Assembly (NCBI GenBank): GCA_012270005.1
Contig: JAAXJD010000150.1
Location: 1 to 55,378, forward strand
Direction: 5' to 3'
DNA from: Flavobacterium sp.
GTDB lineage: Bacteria > Bacteroidota > Bacteroidia > Flavobacteriales > Flavobacteriaceae
DNA length: 55,378 nt
The position numbers and the translations under genes were made by a program. This document shows, in pieces, positions 43,189 through 52,196 of the stretch (positions are counted from its first letter, which is position 1; every line of letters begins with the position of its first letter). The notes beneath the pieces were generated by a model, which saw only the letters and a program-made list of their open reading frames with translations, was not told the DNA's origin and made no database searches.

Positions 43189-44607
43189 TTACTGTTTTGC
43201 AAACATCCTTGTCGCCTGCCCGTTAGCACTGATTATTTTAATAAGGTAGCTTCCTGCGGCAAGGTTGTCTATGTTTATGCCGTTAAGGTTACCGTTAAGG
43301 CTTCCTGTAGCAAGTTGCTTCCCTGTAACATCATATATAATGTAGGCATCTGCTGTAGCGTTGTTGTTTAGTTTAACATTTAGCATACCGCTTGCAGGGT
43401 TAGGGTACAGGGTTATGTTACCTGCAAACGAAGGGTTATTTACGCCTGCTTCACAATCTGTTCTTAGTTCTACCACAATTTCGGGCGTAGTAGATGTACT
43501 CTCTGGGCAAATAGCGGGGGCAGCCGTTACGGTGTATACTCCCGGTTCAGTAAAAGTATAGGTTGTAGCGGTAGCACCTTCTATAGGTTCGCCGTCTTTA
43601 TACCATTGTACTATGGTGTACGGGCTGCCTACAGTATTTTGTATAGTGCTGCCAGGGCACATCATAAAGTTACCATTATCCGGATTTACGTATACTTCAT
43701 TCTCGTTAAAGCTATGCGTAACTAATAGCCCCGCCCAGTTGTGGCTGTCTATTTGTATGGTGTTAGACTCGTATGTTTGTCCGTTTCGGGTTACTACCAG
43801 CTTAAATAATGCCTGGTCATAGGTATACCAGTCGTAGGTAAAGCTTGCCGATGTAGCGCCCTCTATAGGAGCAAAATCATCTGACAGGAACCAATATTTA
43901 AAATACCACTGGTATGTGTCATAGGTTTGGTTATTAGTTACCTGCGCAGTACCACTAGTGTTAGGGCAAAGCATTAAGTCGCCATCTATAACCGGGGCTA
44001 CAACTTCAGATGTTGAGCACGCTACAACAGAGCAGGGCAATGTGGTCTGTGTGCTATCCGGGCAGCTTTCTGGGGCCGCAACGGCATAGTAGGTGCCGGG
44101 TGTCGTAATGGTATACGATTGTTGCGTGGCACCAGCTATAGGTTCGCCATCTTTGTACCACTGCACGTTTGTATAAGGCTGGCCTACGGTGTTTACCACA
44201 GTGGCTCCATCGCAAAGTACATAGCTAAGCGTATCGGGGTCAAATGTTACGTTACCGGTGGTTTCTGTGCTGTAAAATATTGGTAAGAACACCATGCTGT
44301 CTATAAACAGCTCGTTAGAATATAGTGTTTCTCCATTCTGTGTTACTTTAGCACGAATGGTAGTAACGCTATACGTGTAGGCATCATAAGTAAAGGTGGA
44401 GTTAGTAGCACCCTCTATATCTGTAAATTCTGTAGCTCCATATTGCTTAACCTGCCACTGGTAGGTATCATACGGAATAAAGCCCATTACAATGGCTGTT
44501 CCGGTACTGTTTGGGCACAGCATTTCATCGCCCTGGATTACGGCACCCTGTGCAAAAATGTTTGTTACGCTGCAAAGCAACAGCAACACGAGTAATTTTA
44601 ATTTCAT
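43189..44607 (-). CDS. Secreted protein with duplicated Ig-like modules and T9SS sorting domain
   Basis: 472 residues from MKLKLLVLLLLCSVTNIFA (signal peptide, cleavage before QGA). Two tandem modules of about 190 residues share the phrases MLCPN ... GTA, YDTYQW, IEGAT, and PYT.VQWYKDGEPI.GAT; each module is made of two Ig/PKD-like beta-sandwiches with Cys pairs. The C-terminal roughly 75 residues are a type A T9SS sorting domain (LYPNPASGMLNVKLN ... GKQLATG ... GSYLIKI). A surface or extracellular adhesin-like role is likely. Start at 44607 is chosen for the signal peptide; the longer frame has a basic leader without one. Confidence 0.85.
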   Translation of the reverse strand: MKLKLLVLLLLCSVTNIFAQGAVIQGDEMLCPNSTGTAIVMGFIPYDTYQWQVKQYGATEFTDIEGATNSTFTYDAYTYSVTTIRAKVTQNGETLYSNELFIDSMVFLPIFYSTETTGNVTFDPDTLSYVLCDGATVVNTVGQPYTNVQWYKDGEPIAGATQQSYTITTPGTYYAVAAPESCPDSTQTTLPCSVVACSTSEVVAPVIDGDLMLCPNTSGTAQVTNNQTYDTYQWYFKYWFLSDDFAPIEGATSASFTYDWYTYDQALFKLVVTRNGQTYESNTIQIDSHNWAGLLVTHSFNENEVYVNPDNGNFMMCPGSTIQNTVGSPYTIVQWYKDGEPIEGATATTYTFTEPGVYTVTAAPAICPESTSTTPEIVVELRTDCEAGVNNPSFAGNITLYPNPASGMLNVKLNNNATADAYIIYDVTGKQLATGSLNGNLNGINIDNLAAGSYLIKIISANGQATRMFAKQ

Positions 44608-44743
44608 AGCGTCTCGGTTTTTAATAGTTATCTTAAAAAAACTTTTTTTGGATAGATACCGTAAAATTAAAAAGGTTGTGTGGCCGGTGTTAATTTTTTG
44701 TCTGATAAAGCGTGACACCTTGCGTGACATTGTGTGACATCGG

Positions 44744-46912
44744 CTAAAACGTGTAGCTAACCATCACATTACCATAATAGTTAACCGGGAGACCCGGATA
44801 GTAGTAGCGTGGGTTAATTCCTGTAGCGTTTACCAATACCATGGAAGCGTAATGCGTATTTGTAATGTTATTTACGCCAAAGGCTGCCCCGATACTTAGG
44901 CCACTTTCGCGGAAATAACTCCACCCGATTTTAGCGTTCAGTAAATTGTAGCTGTCTGCAAAAACGGTGTTGGCATCATTCATTGGCAGGTCGCCGGTAT
45001 AGTAATAATCAGCCGTAAGGTACAGGTTTAAAGGCATACTTAGCGTAAATCCGGCGTTTACCTTTGTAGATGGTACACCCGTAAGTTTGTTTCCGCTGTA
45101 GTCTGTGCCGTTGTTATTAAACGACATAAAACGGTATCTTCCCACAGATGCGGCCGCATACTGTGTAAGGTAAAATCCCTTTGCGACAGCATGGCTAAAC
45201 CGCGCTGACCATTCCACGCCTTCATGCAGTGTTTTACCGGCATTAATACCTATGTATTGATCATCGCCTACGCGCTGGGCTACAAGCAGGTCTTTTATTT
45301 CCATACGATACACTTCTACATCGGTATACAGGCGGTTGTGTAACAGGTATATTTTACTGCCAGCCTCCATATTATATCCGCTTTCAGGTTTAATGTTCGG
45401 ATTTATGGAACAATCTGCAGTAAGCGTATCTTATATTGCCGGAACCTAAAACCCCCGGCTTACCGATCCTTATACCCTAGAGGTCTTAGCGGGTTTGTAA
45501 AGTAAAGAAAACTGCGGAGCTATAATGCCCTTATAGCTGTGGTTTTCGCTATTGCTGCTTTCGGTAGGGAAGGTGGTGTCCAGGTCAAATGCTGTTTTAT
45601 TGTAGTTAACACCTGCCTGTGCTTCAAGCTTTTTGGTAAACTCCAAGCGTAGCTGCGCAAAGGCGTTTATAAAATAACGCTGTTGCTTGTCGCCGGTTAA
45701 CGGAAGCCCTTGCAGGGTACCGTTACCGTTGTTTTGCTGGTACAGGTTTTCATACGTATGCCCATTATAACCATCACGAAAGTATTCTAAACCTGCAATG
45801 TAGGTAGTTTTTAAACTGCCCGGTTCCAGGCTCCCCGTAAACTGAGTGCGGCCGCCGTAGCCCGTGCTGTTTTGGCTCAAAATGTCGAATGGACGGGGTT
45901 CGTAACTGTCCTTATTATTAAAGAAAATGGAGGTAGCATTTTTAAGGCGGGGTGCCAACTCAAATTCATAAGCCAGCCCTGCCATAACGCTGTTGTATTG
46001 TTCGTAGCCTTTGCTTGCAGCCCAGGTAGGCGCTGCTGCCTTAGGATTTTCGTTAAAGCTTTGCTTTGTTACAGAGCTGGGTATATAGGCTTTTAAATAG
46101 GTATAGTTGCCAAAATACGTTAGCCTGCTTTTCTCCTTTCGGAAAACATCACCTGCAAGGGTAACGCCCTCACGGTTATAGGTGCTGTTATCGCGCCAGC
46201 CGTCGCTTTGCAGTTTGTGGTAGTTAATATTCAGGCTGCCTGTGTTGGTGGCATAACCGTAATTTACCGTGTTTTTTAGCATTCCAAACGACCCTGCCGT
46301 AACGCTTACTTTAGCGGTGTTGCCATTGTTTAGTGTGTATTTCGGGGCGATGAGTATAGCACCGCCAAGCCCCGCGCCGTATATACTGCTGAATGGCCCC
46401 TTAATTACCTCTACTTTTTGTATGGCTTCCAGGTCTATATCTTCTATTGTAGTTTCGCTATCGCCTGTGGTAAGGGGAATGTTGCCGTAAAACGCCCTTA
46501 TTTTGTTAGTTCCATAGGTAGTACGCGCGCCAATACCCCGTATGGAAATGCGATTGGTATTCAGCGCGCCGCTTTGCATTTGCACCCCCGGCAGCGTATT
46601 TAGTAGCGGAGCTATATCTGTACTGTTATTACGTTGCAGGTTGGTTAACACACTAACGGCAGCGGGTACGGTTTGCAGGCTGTCGTTTAGGTGGAAACCT
46701 GAGATTACAACCTCGTTAAGGTCGGGTATTTTTATTCCTTTTGCATAATCAGTAATGTCATTTTTCTTTTTATCGGAATTTAGTATTGTATCTTTTTGTG
46801 CTTTAATGACTGCTAATATAGGAAGTGTCTTTTTTCTAATGGTATCCTGACCAATCATCATTTGGCTGTAGCCAATGAGCAGCATTAACAATAGAAGTAG
46901 TTTTTTAATCAT
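44744..46912 (-). pseudogene. TonB-dependent receptor with three in-frame stop codons
   Basis: A FecA/siderophore-type outer-membrane receptor. The upstream part (480 residues) has a signal peptide, the plug (IPDLNEVVISGF, LPGVQMQSG, SIRGIGARTTYG) and about half of the barrel; the rest follows from 45370 to 44744 and ends VMVSYTF. Between them the same frame is interrupted by TAA 45470-45472, TAG 45446-45448 and TAA 45431-45433. Residues around the stops are still the conserved GSVSRGF-x-VPAI-x-DTLTAD ... INPNIKPESGYN block, so frame and homology are kept. Each stop is one base away from a plausible sense codon (for example Ser for TAG). No CarboxypepD_reg domain. Ligand unknown; a stand-alone receptor next to a sorbosone-dehydrogenase-like gene. 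Confidence 0.8.
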
Positions 46913-47011
46913 AGGGGAATAGGAACTTTATGTTTACAGCCCGAATATAAGCGTTTAAATTTATATAAGATTTTCCTTTCTTTTTAGCAGTAAGTCAAAT
47001 TTCATGCATAT

Positions 47012-47040
47012 AAAAAACCTGCGGATGTTTAACCGCAGGT
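47012..47040 (-). terminator. Terminator of the sorbosone-dehydrogenase-like gene
   Basis: Stem ACCTGCGG/CCGCAGGT with loop of 8, A-run left (U-tract on the minus strand). Confidence 0.75.
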
Positions 47041-47075
47041 CTTTAAAGGAATATAATGGGAAATAATGCAGAAGG

Positions 47076-48353
47076 TTACTTTTTGGCACTGATTTGCCAA
47101 AGCGTGTTGCCACTGTCGTCGTTTACCAGTAACGAACCATCGGGTAGCAGGGTAACGTCTACCGGGCGGCCGTAAGCGGTGGCTTTACTTTCATCGGCTA
47201 TAAAGCCTGTAAGGAAATCCTGCGGTGCTCCGGCTGGTTTACCATCTTTAAACGGAATAAACACTACTTTATATCCGCTAAGTATGCTTCGGTTCCAGCT
47301 GCCGTGCTGACCTACAAACGCACCGTTACGGTATTTTTCAGGAAACTTGTCGTTGCTGTAGAACGCCAGCCCTAACGATGCTGTGTGCGCCCCCACAGGT
47401 ACATCGGGTATAATAGATTTTGCTACAAGTTCAGGCTTTTGGCCTTTAAGGCGCGGGTCCTCAATCTTTCCATAATAAGAATACGGCCAGCCGTAAAACC
47501 CACCCTCTTTAACCGATGTTACATAGTCAGGCACCAGTCCGTCGCCCAGTTCATCGCGTTCGTTAACGGCTGTCCATAACTGCTTGGTAACAGGGTTCCA
47601 ATCCATACCCACAGGGTTACGTATACCCGATGCAAATACCCTTTCGCCAGAGCCGTCGGGGTTAATTTCAAGGATATTAGCACGGCGGATTTCCGTATCC
47701 ATTCCATGTTCGCCCACGTTACTGGCAGACCCTACCGATATATAAATCTTAGATCCATCGGCATTGGCTATAAGATTACGTGTCCAGTGGTTGTTGTAGC
47801 CACCGGCGGGCAGGTTTACTATGCGCTTACCCGTACCGGTAAGTTTAGTATCTCCTGTTTTATATGGGTATTGGTATAAACCATCGGTATTGGCTATGTA
47901 AAACTTATCTTTAAGTATTAGTAAACCGTAAGGCTGGTTTAGCTTTTCGGCAAATATTGTACGGGTTTCATGCGTACCGTTTTTATCTGCATCCCTAAAT
48001 AGTGTAATACGGTCCGCGCTCCCGTGCGTGTTACTTTCCGCTACAAAAATATCCCCATTAGGCGCAACATACGTATTGCGGGGATTTTTAAGATCGCCCG
48101 CAAACTTTGTTACGGTAAAGCCTTCAGGAACCTTTGGCAACTGCCCCTCGGGCCAGTCTACAATTTTGCTGTTTTTTGCTACGCTTTCGGTGCTGTATGG
48201 CGCGGGTAGGGTAAGTGGCCCTATGGCGGTTTCTACGGTAACGGCGCCTTCGGCTTTAGCCTGTTCTTTTTCTTCGTTGGTTATTTTTTTCTCCTTACAT
48301 CCTGCGATAAGGAGTGCTGCGGTAGCTAAAAGAGGTAACAATGTGGTTTTCAT
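47076..48353 (-). CDS. PQQ-type sugar (L-sorbosone-like) dehydrogenase lipoprotein
   Basis: 425 residues, six-bladed beta-propeller of the soluble glucose/sorbosone dehydrogenase family. Lipoprotein signal with lipobox at Cys19 (IAGC). Conserved segments: NPRNTYVAPNGDIFVAES, the PYGLL turn, YISVGSASNVGEHG, GIRNPVGMDWNP and FVGQHGSWNRS. The family oxidises sugars or sugar aldehydes in the periplasm, passing electrons through PQQ; no PQQ biosynthesis genes are here, so the cofactor would come from outside or the activity may differ. Lies upstream of the broken TonB receptor gene on the same strand but has its own terminator. Confidence 0.85.
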   Translation of the reverse strand: MKTTLLPLLATAALLIAGCKEKKITNEEKEQAKAEGAVTVETAIGPLTLPAPYSTESVAKNSKIVDWPEGQLPKVPEGFTVTKFAGDLKNPRNTYVAPNGDIFVAESNTHGSADRITLFRDADKNGTHETRTIFAEKLNQPYGLLILKDKFYIANTDGLYQYPYKTGDTKLTGTGKRIVNLPAGGYNNHWTRNLIANADGSKIYISVGSASNVGEHGMDTEIRRANILEINPDGSGERVFASGIRNPVGMDWNPVTKQLWTAVNERDELGDGLVPDYVTSVKEGGFYGWPYSYYGKIEDPRLKGQKPELVAKSIIPDVPVGAHTASLGLAFYSNDKFPEKYRNGAFVGQHGSWNRSILSGYKVVFIPFKDGKPAGAPQDFLTGFIADESKATAYGRPVDVTLLPDGSLLVNDDSGNTLWQISAKK

Positions 48354-48491
48354 AGGCAGAAAATGAGTATGCGGAAAATTGTTATATACCGTTAAAATTA
48401 CATTTCCGTGCGATAAGAGGCTGTTAACTTATTGAAAATTAGTTTTAATTTAACAATTGTAAAAAAAATATAAAATACGCATGCCACTGTA

Positions 48492-48518
48492 TTGGCTGTA
48501 TTACAATTAGTATATTTG
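48492..48518 (+). promoter_or_regulatory. Promoter of hpt
   Basis: TTG (48492-48494), 16-base spacer, TATATTTG (48511-48518). It overlaps an in-frame ATG at 48492, so translation starts at the GTG at 48546. Confidence 0.7.
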
Positions 48519-48545
48519 TGGCTTATTAAAACAACACGAACTAAA

Positions 48546-49076
48546 GTGATACAGCTGCACGATAAAAAATTTGAACCGTTTATTTCGGCAGAAGAAATAA
48601 ACACACAACTGAAACGACTTGGCGAAGAGGTTGCAGCAGATATGCAGGGAGAAGTACCAGTATTTGTAGGTGTGCTAAACGGAGCTTTTATGGTGGTTTC
48701 TGATTTTGTAAAACACTATACCGCCCCGTGTGAGGTAAGTTTTGTAAAAGTAGCATCGTATGAGGGGATGGGCACTACCGGCGAAGTTAAGCAGCTTATA
48801 GGGCTTAACCAAAACCTGGAAGGCCGCAGCGTGGGGATTATAGAAGACATTGTAGATACCGGTAACACGGTAGAGGAACTTGTAAAAATGTTTAGCCAGG
48901 CGGGTGTAAAGCAGCTAAAACTGGCTACGCTTTTCTTTAAGCCTGAGGCTTATAAAAAAGACATTTTGCTTAACTACATAGGCTTTGAAATCCCAAACAA
49001 ATTTATTGTAGGCTATGGCCTTGACTACGACGGGCTGGGACGCAACCTGCCCGAAGTATACCAGTTGCACCAATAG
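48546..49076 (+). CDS. hpt: Hypoxanthine phosphoribosyltransferase, GTG start
   Basis: Purine salvage: hypoxanthine (and guanine) plus PRPP to IMP/GMP. 176 residues. The PRPP-binding loop IIEDIVDTGNT (about 98-108) and the VLNGAFMV and FVKVASYEGM segments are typical of Hpt. GTG at 48546 (VIQLHD, where relatives have MIQLHD) is preferred because the promoter box lies at 48511-48518, downstream of the in-frame ATG. First gene of hpt-adk-CNNM; adk follows after 32 bases. Confidence 0.93.
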   Translation: MIQLHDKKFEPFISAEEINTQLKRLGEEVAADMQGEVPVFVGVLNGAFMVVSDFVKHYTAPCEVSFVKVASYEGMGTTGEVKQLIGLNQNLEGRSVGIIEDIVDTGNTVEELVKMFSQAGVKQLKLATLFFKPEAYKKDILLNYIGFEIPNKFIVGYGLDYDGLGRNLPEVYQLHQ

Positions 49077-49108
49077 TATCTTAACCCAAACCCTATAAAT
49101 TTATAACC

Positions 49109-49684
49109 ATGATTAACATTGTATTATTCGGTAAGCCGGGCGCAGGAAAGGGCACCCAGGCCGATTTTTTGAAAGGAAAGTACAACCTTACGCACATTAG
49201 CACAGGAGATGTTTTCCGTTATAATATTAAAAACGAAACAGAACTGGGCAAGCAGGCAAAGGCGTTTATGGATGCCGGAGATCTTGTGCCTGACTCTCTT
49301 ACCATAAAAATGCTTCAGGATGAGGTAGAAAAGCATGCAGGAACTGCAGGCTTTTTGTTTGACGGTTTTCCCCGCACCGTACACCAGGCCGAAGCACTAG
49401 ACGCGTTCCTTATCTCTAAAGGTTGGGAAGTAACCGCTACCATAGCCCTTGAGGCCGATGATGAGGTGCTTGTACAACGCCTTTTAGAGCGCGGAAAAAC
49501 CAGTGGAAGGCCAGATGACCAGGACGAAGCACTGATACGTAACCGCTACCAGGAATACAACCATAAAACTGCGCCGCTGGCCGACTTTTATAAGAACCAA
49601 AAGAAGTTTTACGAAGTAGACGGAATAGGTTCTATACAGGAAGTTACCGAAAGGCTGAGCCTGGTAATAGATAGTCTTAACTAA
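49109..49684 (+). CDS. adk: Adenylate kinase
   Basis: Interconverts AMP, ADP and ATP. 191 residues, the short form without the zinc-binding LID. P-loop GKPGAGKGTQ (8-17), AMP-binding ISTGDVFRY and the DGFPRT motif (about 86-91), and the RGKTSGRPDD LID region are intact. Transcribed from the hpt promoter region, 32 bases behind hpt and 12 bases ahead of the CNNM-type transporter gene. Confidence 0.96.
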   Translation: MINIVLFGKPGAGKGTQADFLKGKYNLTHISTGDVFRYNIKNETELGKQAKAFMDAGDLVPDSLTIKMLQDEVEKHAGTAGFLFDGFPRTVHQAEALDAFLISKGWEVTATIALEADDEVLVQRLLERGKTSGRPDDQDEALIRNRYQEYNHKTAPLADFYKNQKKFYEVDGIGSIQEVTERLSLVIDSLN

Positions 49685-49696
49685 ACCCATACCTGA

Positions 49697-50974
49697 TTGG
49701 AAATAGCCATAATATTATTCCTTATTATCCTTAACGGGGTATTTTCGATGAGCGAGATCGCGCTGATTTCCTCACGGAAAAACCGCCTTGAAACCGCTGC
49801 AAAGAAAGGAAACAGCGCCGCACAAACCGCGCTGGACCTGGCCAATGCGCCAAACAAATTCCTGAGTACGGTACAGATAGGTATTACCCTTATAGGCATA
49901 CTTACCGGTATATACTCGGGTGACAGCGTTACAGACGATGTGCGTGCCTTTGTAGAAGGGTTTGCCGCTCTTAAGCCGTATGCTAATCAGTTATCAGTTG
50001 GTATAGTGGTGGTGGTGCTTACCTATTTTTCGTTAGTACTGGGCGAGCTGCTGCCAAAAAGGGTAGGGCTTACTTATCCTGAAAACATAGCAAAGCTAGT
50101 GGCAGTGCCTATGAAATACATAAGCATAATTACCGCACCGTTTATATGGTTGCTTACCGTAAGTACCGATGGACTTATGAAGTTGTTTAACATTCGCCCT
50201 ACGGCAGATGGAAAAGTAACAGAGGAGGAAATTAAGGCGATTATAAAAGAAGGTACCGAAGGCGGCGAAGTGCAGGAAATAGAGCACGATATTATGGAGC
50301 GCGTGTTTCATATAGGCGACCGTAAGGTAAACTCGCTTATGACGCACCGTAAATCTGTAAGCTACCTTAGCCCCGATTTTGATAAGGAAAAGATAAGGGA
50401 GGTAATGCTGGAAGAATTGCACAGTATGTACCCCGTATGCGAAAGCAATAACCTGGACGAGGTTATGGGCGTAGTGCTGCTTAAAGATATTTTTGCCAAT
50501 TACGAAACCCCTGGCTTTAAGCTTACCAATATTATTAAAGAGCCGGTGTATTTAATAGAGCATACATCTGCCTACAAGGCGCTCGAAATTTTTAAAAAAA
50601 CCAAGGTGCACTATGCCCTGGTAACTGATGAGTATGGTGTTTTTCAGGGTGTTATTACCCTTAACGACTTACTTGAGGCACTGGTGGGCGATGCTGGCGA
50701 TTTTTATGAAGACGAGTTTAAGCTGGTAGCAGAAGGCGAAGGAAGCTGGCTGGTAGACGGGCATTATCCGCTGCACGACTTCCTTACGTATTTTGACCTT
50801 GATGATCTTATAAATGAATACGAGGTTACTACTGTAAGTGGCCTTATTATGACAGAGTTGAGCTACATCCCAAAAGAGGGCGAAAAGCTTACCTGGAATC
50901 TTTTTGAGCTTGAAGTGGTAGCCATGGATGGTGTAAAGATAAATAACGTTAGGGTACGTTCGTTAAAAGAATAG
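49697..50974 (+). CDS. CNNM/CorC-type (hemolysin family) transporter with CBS domains, TTG start
   Basis: 425 residues. An N-terminal DUF21 membrane domain (helices at about 2-24, 57-78 and 93-117, with NGVFSMSEIAL at 12-22), then a pair of CBS domains (about 210-335) and a C-terminal CorC/HlyC transporter-associated domain. Such proteins move magnesium or act in divalent-cation tolerance; the old name hemolysin is misleading. The start codon is TTG at 49697 (MEIAIILFL in relatives); no ATG lies nearby before the first helix. It follows adk by 12 bases and is in the same operon. Confidence 0.9.
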   Translation: MEIAIILFLIILNGVFSMSEIALISSRKNRLETAAKKGNSAAQTALDLANAPNKFLSTVQIGITLIGILTGIYSGDSVTDDVRAFVEGFAALKPYANQLSVGIVVVVLTYFSLVLGELLPKRVGLTYPENIAKLVAVPMKYISIITAPFIWLLTVSTDGLMKLFNIRPTADGKVTEEEIKAIIKEGTEGGEVQEIEHDIMERVFHIGDRKVNSLMTHRKSVSYLSPDFDKEKIREVMLEELHSMYPVCESNNLDEVMGVVLLKDIFANYETPGFKLTNIIKEPVYLIEHTSAYKALEIFKKTKVHYALVTDEYGVFQGVITLNDLLEALVGDAGDFYEDEFKLVAEGEGSWLVDGHYPLHDFLTYFDLDDLINEYEVTTVSGLIMTELSYIPKEGEKLTWNLFELEVVAMDGVKINNVRVRSLKE

Positions 50975-51011
50975 ACTGTAAGCATCAGCTATTAAATAGA
51001 TAATTTATATG

Positions 51012-51053
51012 AAACCATCTTTGCAACGTAGTGTTGTAAAGATGGTTTTTTTG
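51012..51053 (+). terminator. Terminator of the hpt-adk-CNNM operon
   Basis: 16-base stem with a single G-T wobble (AAACCATCTTTgCAAC/GTTGtAAAGATGGTTT) and a T-run. Confidence 0.85.
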
Positions 51054-51054
51054 C

Positions 51055-51084
51055 AAAAAAAATCCCCACCTGAATAGGTAGGGG
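51055..51084 (-). terminator. Minus-strand terminator, far downstream of the MBL gene
   Basis: CCCC(T)ACCT/AGGTGGGG hairpin on the minus strand with eight T after it. It ends a minus-strand transcript about 200 bases past the MBL stop codon, so this transcript either has a long 3' UTR or is an independent small RNA. Confidence 0.65.
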
Positions 51085-51281
51085 TTAATAGCATTTATCG
51101 AGGGGACTCGAAAATGAACCGAACAGAAGGTTCATCAATAAGGTACAAAAATACGTATTAAAGAAACCATAATTAAAAATTGAGTATAGACACGGTATAG
51201 ACAAAAGTGCTAAAGGTACCAGAAATAAGCTTGTTTGCCGCTTAAGGCGTTTATACAGCAAGGCTTTGCAGTACCTCTCTT
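51085..51281. other. Gene-free stretch with small hairpins and a direct repeat
   Basis: Holds TCGAG-GGGA-CTCGA (51098-51111, a GNRA-type loop on the plus strand), GAACC-N8-GGTTC (51116-51133) and a direct repeat GTATAGAC-ACG-GTATAGAC (51184-51202). No coding frame. Together with the minus-strand terminator it could be an RNA or the scar of a lost element; see findings. Confidence 0.5.
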
Positions 51282-52019
51282 TTAATTATCATTTAAATGA
51301 ATTATGCTATGAGTATCATGGTATAACAGCACAGTCCAGTTATTTTCTTTTGCCTGCTGCTCCCATTTAATACGGTCTTCCATGGCTTTTTTTCCATCAT
51401 AATCGGTTTTGTAAGCAATATGAAATTTCAGGTAGGCGCGTTGGGGCAGGTTATCTGCTCCGTAAAAAGCCGTTTCATTTCCACTCTTTATCCAAAACAC
51501 CTGGTGAAAGGGAGAGTGTCCTCCTGTAACTTCGTAGGTAATATAGTTGCCAATATTTCCGCTGTTGTAATGCAGGGGTTGCAGGTTAGTTAACTGTGAA
51601 AAGGCTTGCAGTACCTCCTGGCTAAACGAATGGCTATCGGTTTGCGTAAGGCCATAATCAAGTTCGCGCGGCTGGTAATATATTTTAGCCTGCGGAAAGT
51701 TTTGTATAAACGCTCCCTCCTTAAAATAGCCCAAACCCTCTATATGGTCTTTGTGCAGGTGGCTCAGCAGAATCATATTTATATCAGCAGGGTTGTATCC
51801 CGCTTCTTCAATTAGGCGTAGCAGGGTAGGCTTGCCGTTTTCTACAGTGCCCAGCCCGGCATCTATAAGTATAAGTTGGTTAGGCAGCACTACCAGAAAC
51901 GGGCATACCGCCATGGTAAGGTAGCCGGTTTCTCCGGGTTGTAGAGGTGTATTTTTCGGGGTAAATTCTTTTTCTTTACTTACGCGGAACACGCCAAACT
52001 GTAAGGGGATTATTTTCAT
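51282..52019 (-). CDS. Metallo-beta-lactamase-fold hydrolase
   Basis: 245 residues. Metal motif HLHKDH with His87, His89, Asp91 and His92, then a His in GGHSPFHQ and Asp in YGADNLPQ complete the binuclear site. The N-terminus MKIIPLQFGVFRVSKEKEF and the LIDAGLGT loop match the N-acyl homoserine lactonase / MBL hydrolase type, but substrate cannot be set from sequence. Start at 52019 is chosen because a TATATTTG promoter box lies at 52041-52048, upstream of the ATG; a longer frame lacks family sequence. Lies on the strand opposite to adk and obg. Confidence 0.87.
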   Translation of the reverse strand: MKIIPLQFGVFRVSKEKEFTPKNTPLQPGETGYLTMAVCPFLVVLPNQLILIDAGLGTVENGKPTLLRLIEEAGYNPADINMILLSHLHKDHIEGLGYFKEGAFIQNFPQAKIYYQPRELDYGLTQTDSHSFSQEVLQAFSQLTNLQPLHYNSGNIGNYITYEVTGGHSPFHQVFWIKSGNETAFYGADNLPQRAYLKFHIAYKTDYDGKKAMEDRIKWEQQAKENNWTVLLYHDTHSIIHLNDN

Positions 52020-52040
52020 AAAAAAGTACCATTGTTGTTG

Positions 52041-52048
52041 CAAATATA
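52041..52048 (-). promoter_or_regulatory. -7 box of the MBL gene promoter
   Basis: Minus-strand TATATTTG, 21 bases upstream of the ATG at 52019; it fixes the start. Confidence 0.6.
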
Positions 52049-52153
52049 CATACCATAATGCTGCGGTGTTGTCAAAAAAAGTATAATATAGCCGCACTAC
52101 GATTGTACCTGTACTAACCGCTGGCAGACGCTTTAAAATTCAATAAAATAGTG

Positions 52154-52161
52154 TACCTTTG
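52154..52161 (+). promoter_or_regulatory. -7 box of the obg promoter
   Basis: TACCTTTG (TAnnTTTG), 35 bases upstream of the obg ATG. Confidence 0.55.
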
Positions 52162-52196
52162 CGCCCTTAAACCTTGAATAGTAAACTTTAAACACG

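Noticed and set aside
44744-46912. Two separate genes instead of one broken TonB receptor gene
   Set aside because: The two parts are complementary pieces of one receptor, in the same frame, and the stretch between them codes for the missing conserved block.
48492-48545. Longer Hpt starting at the ATG at 48492
   Set aside because: That ATG overlaps the -33 element of the promoter, and relatives begin at the position of the GTG.
51098-51133. tRNA, tmRNA end or attachment site
   Set aside because: Only two short hairpins and a T-loop-like phrase; no acceptor stem, no anticodon arm and no integrase gene nearby.
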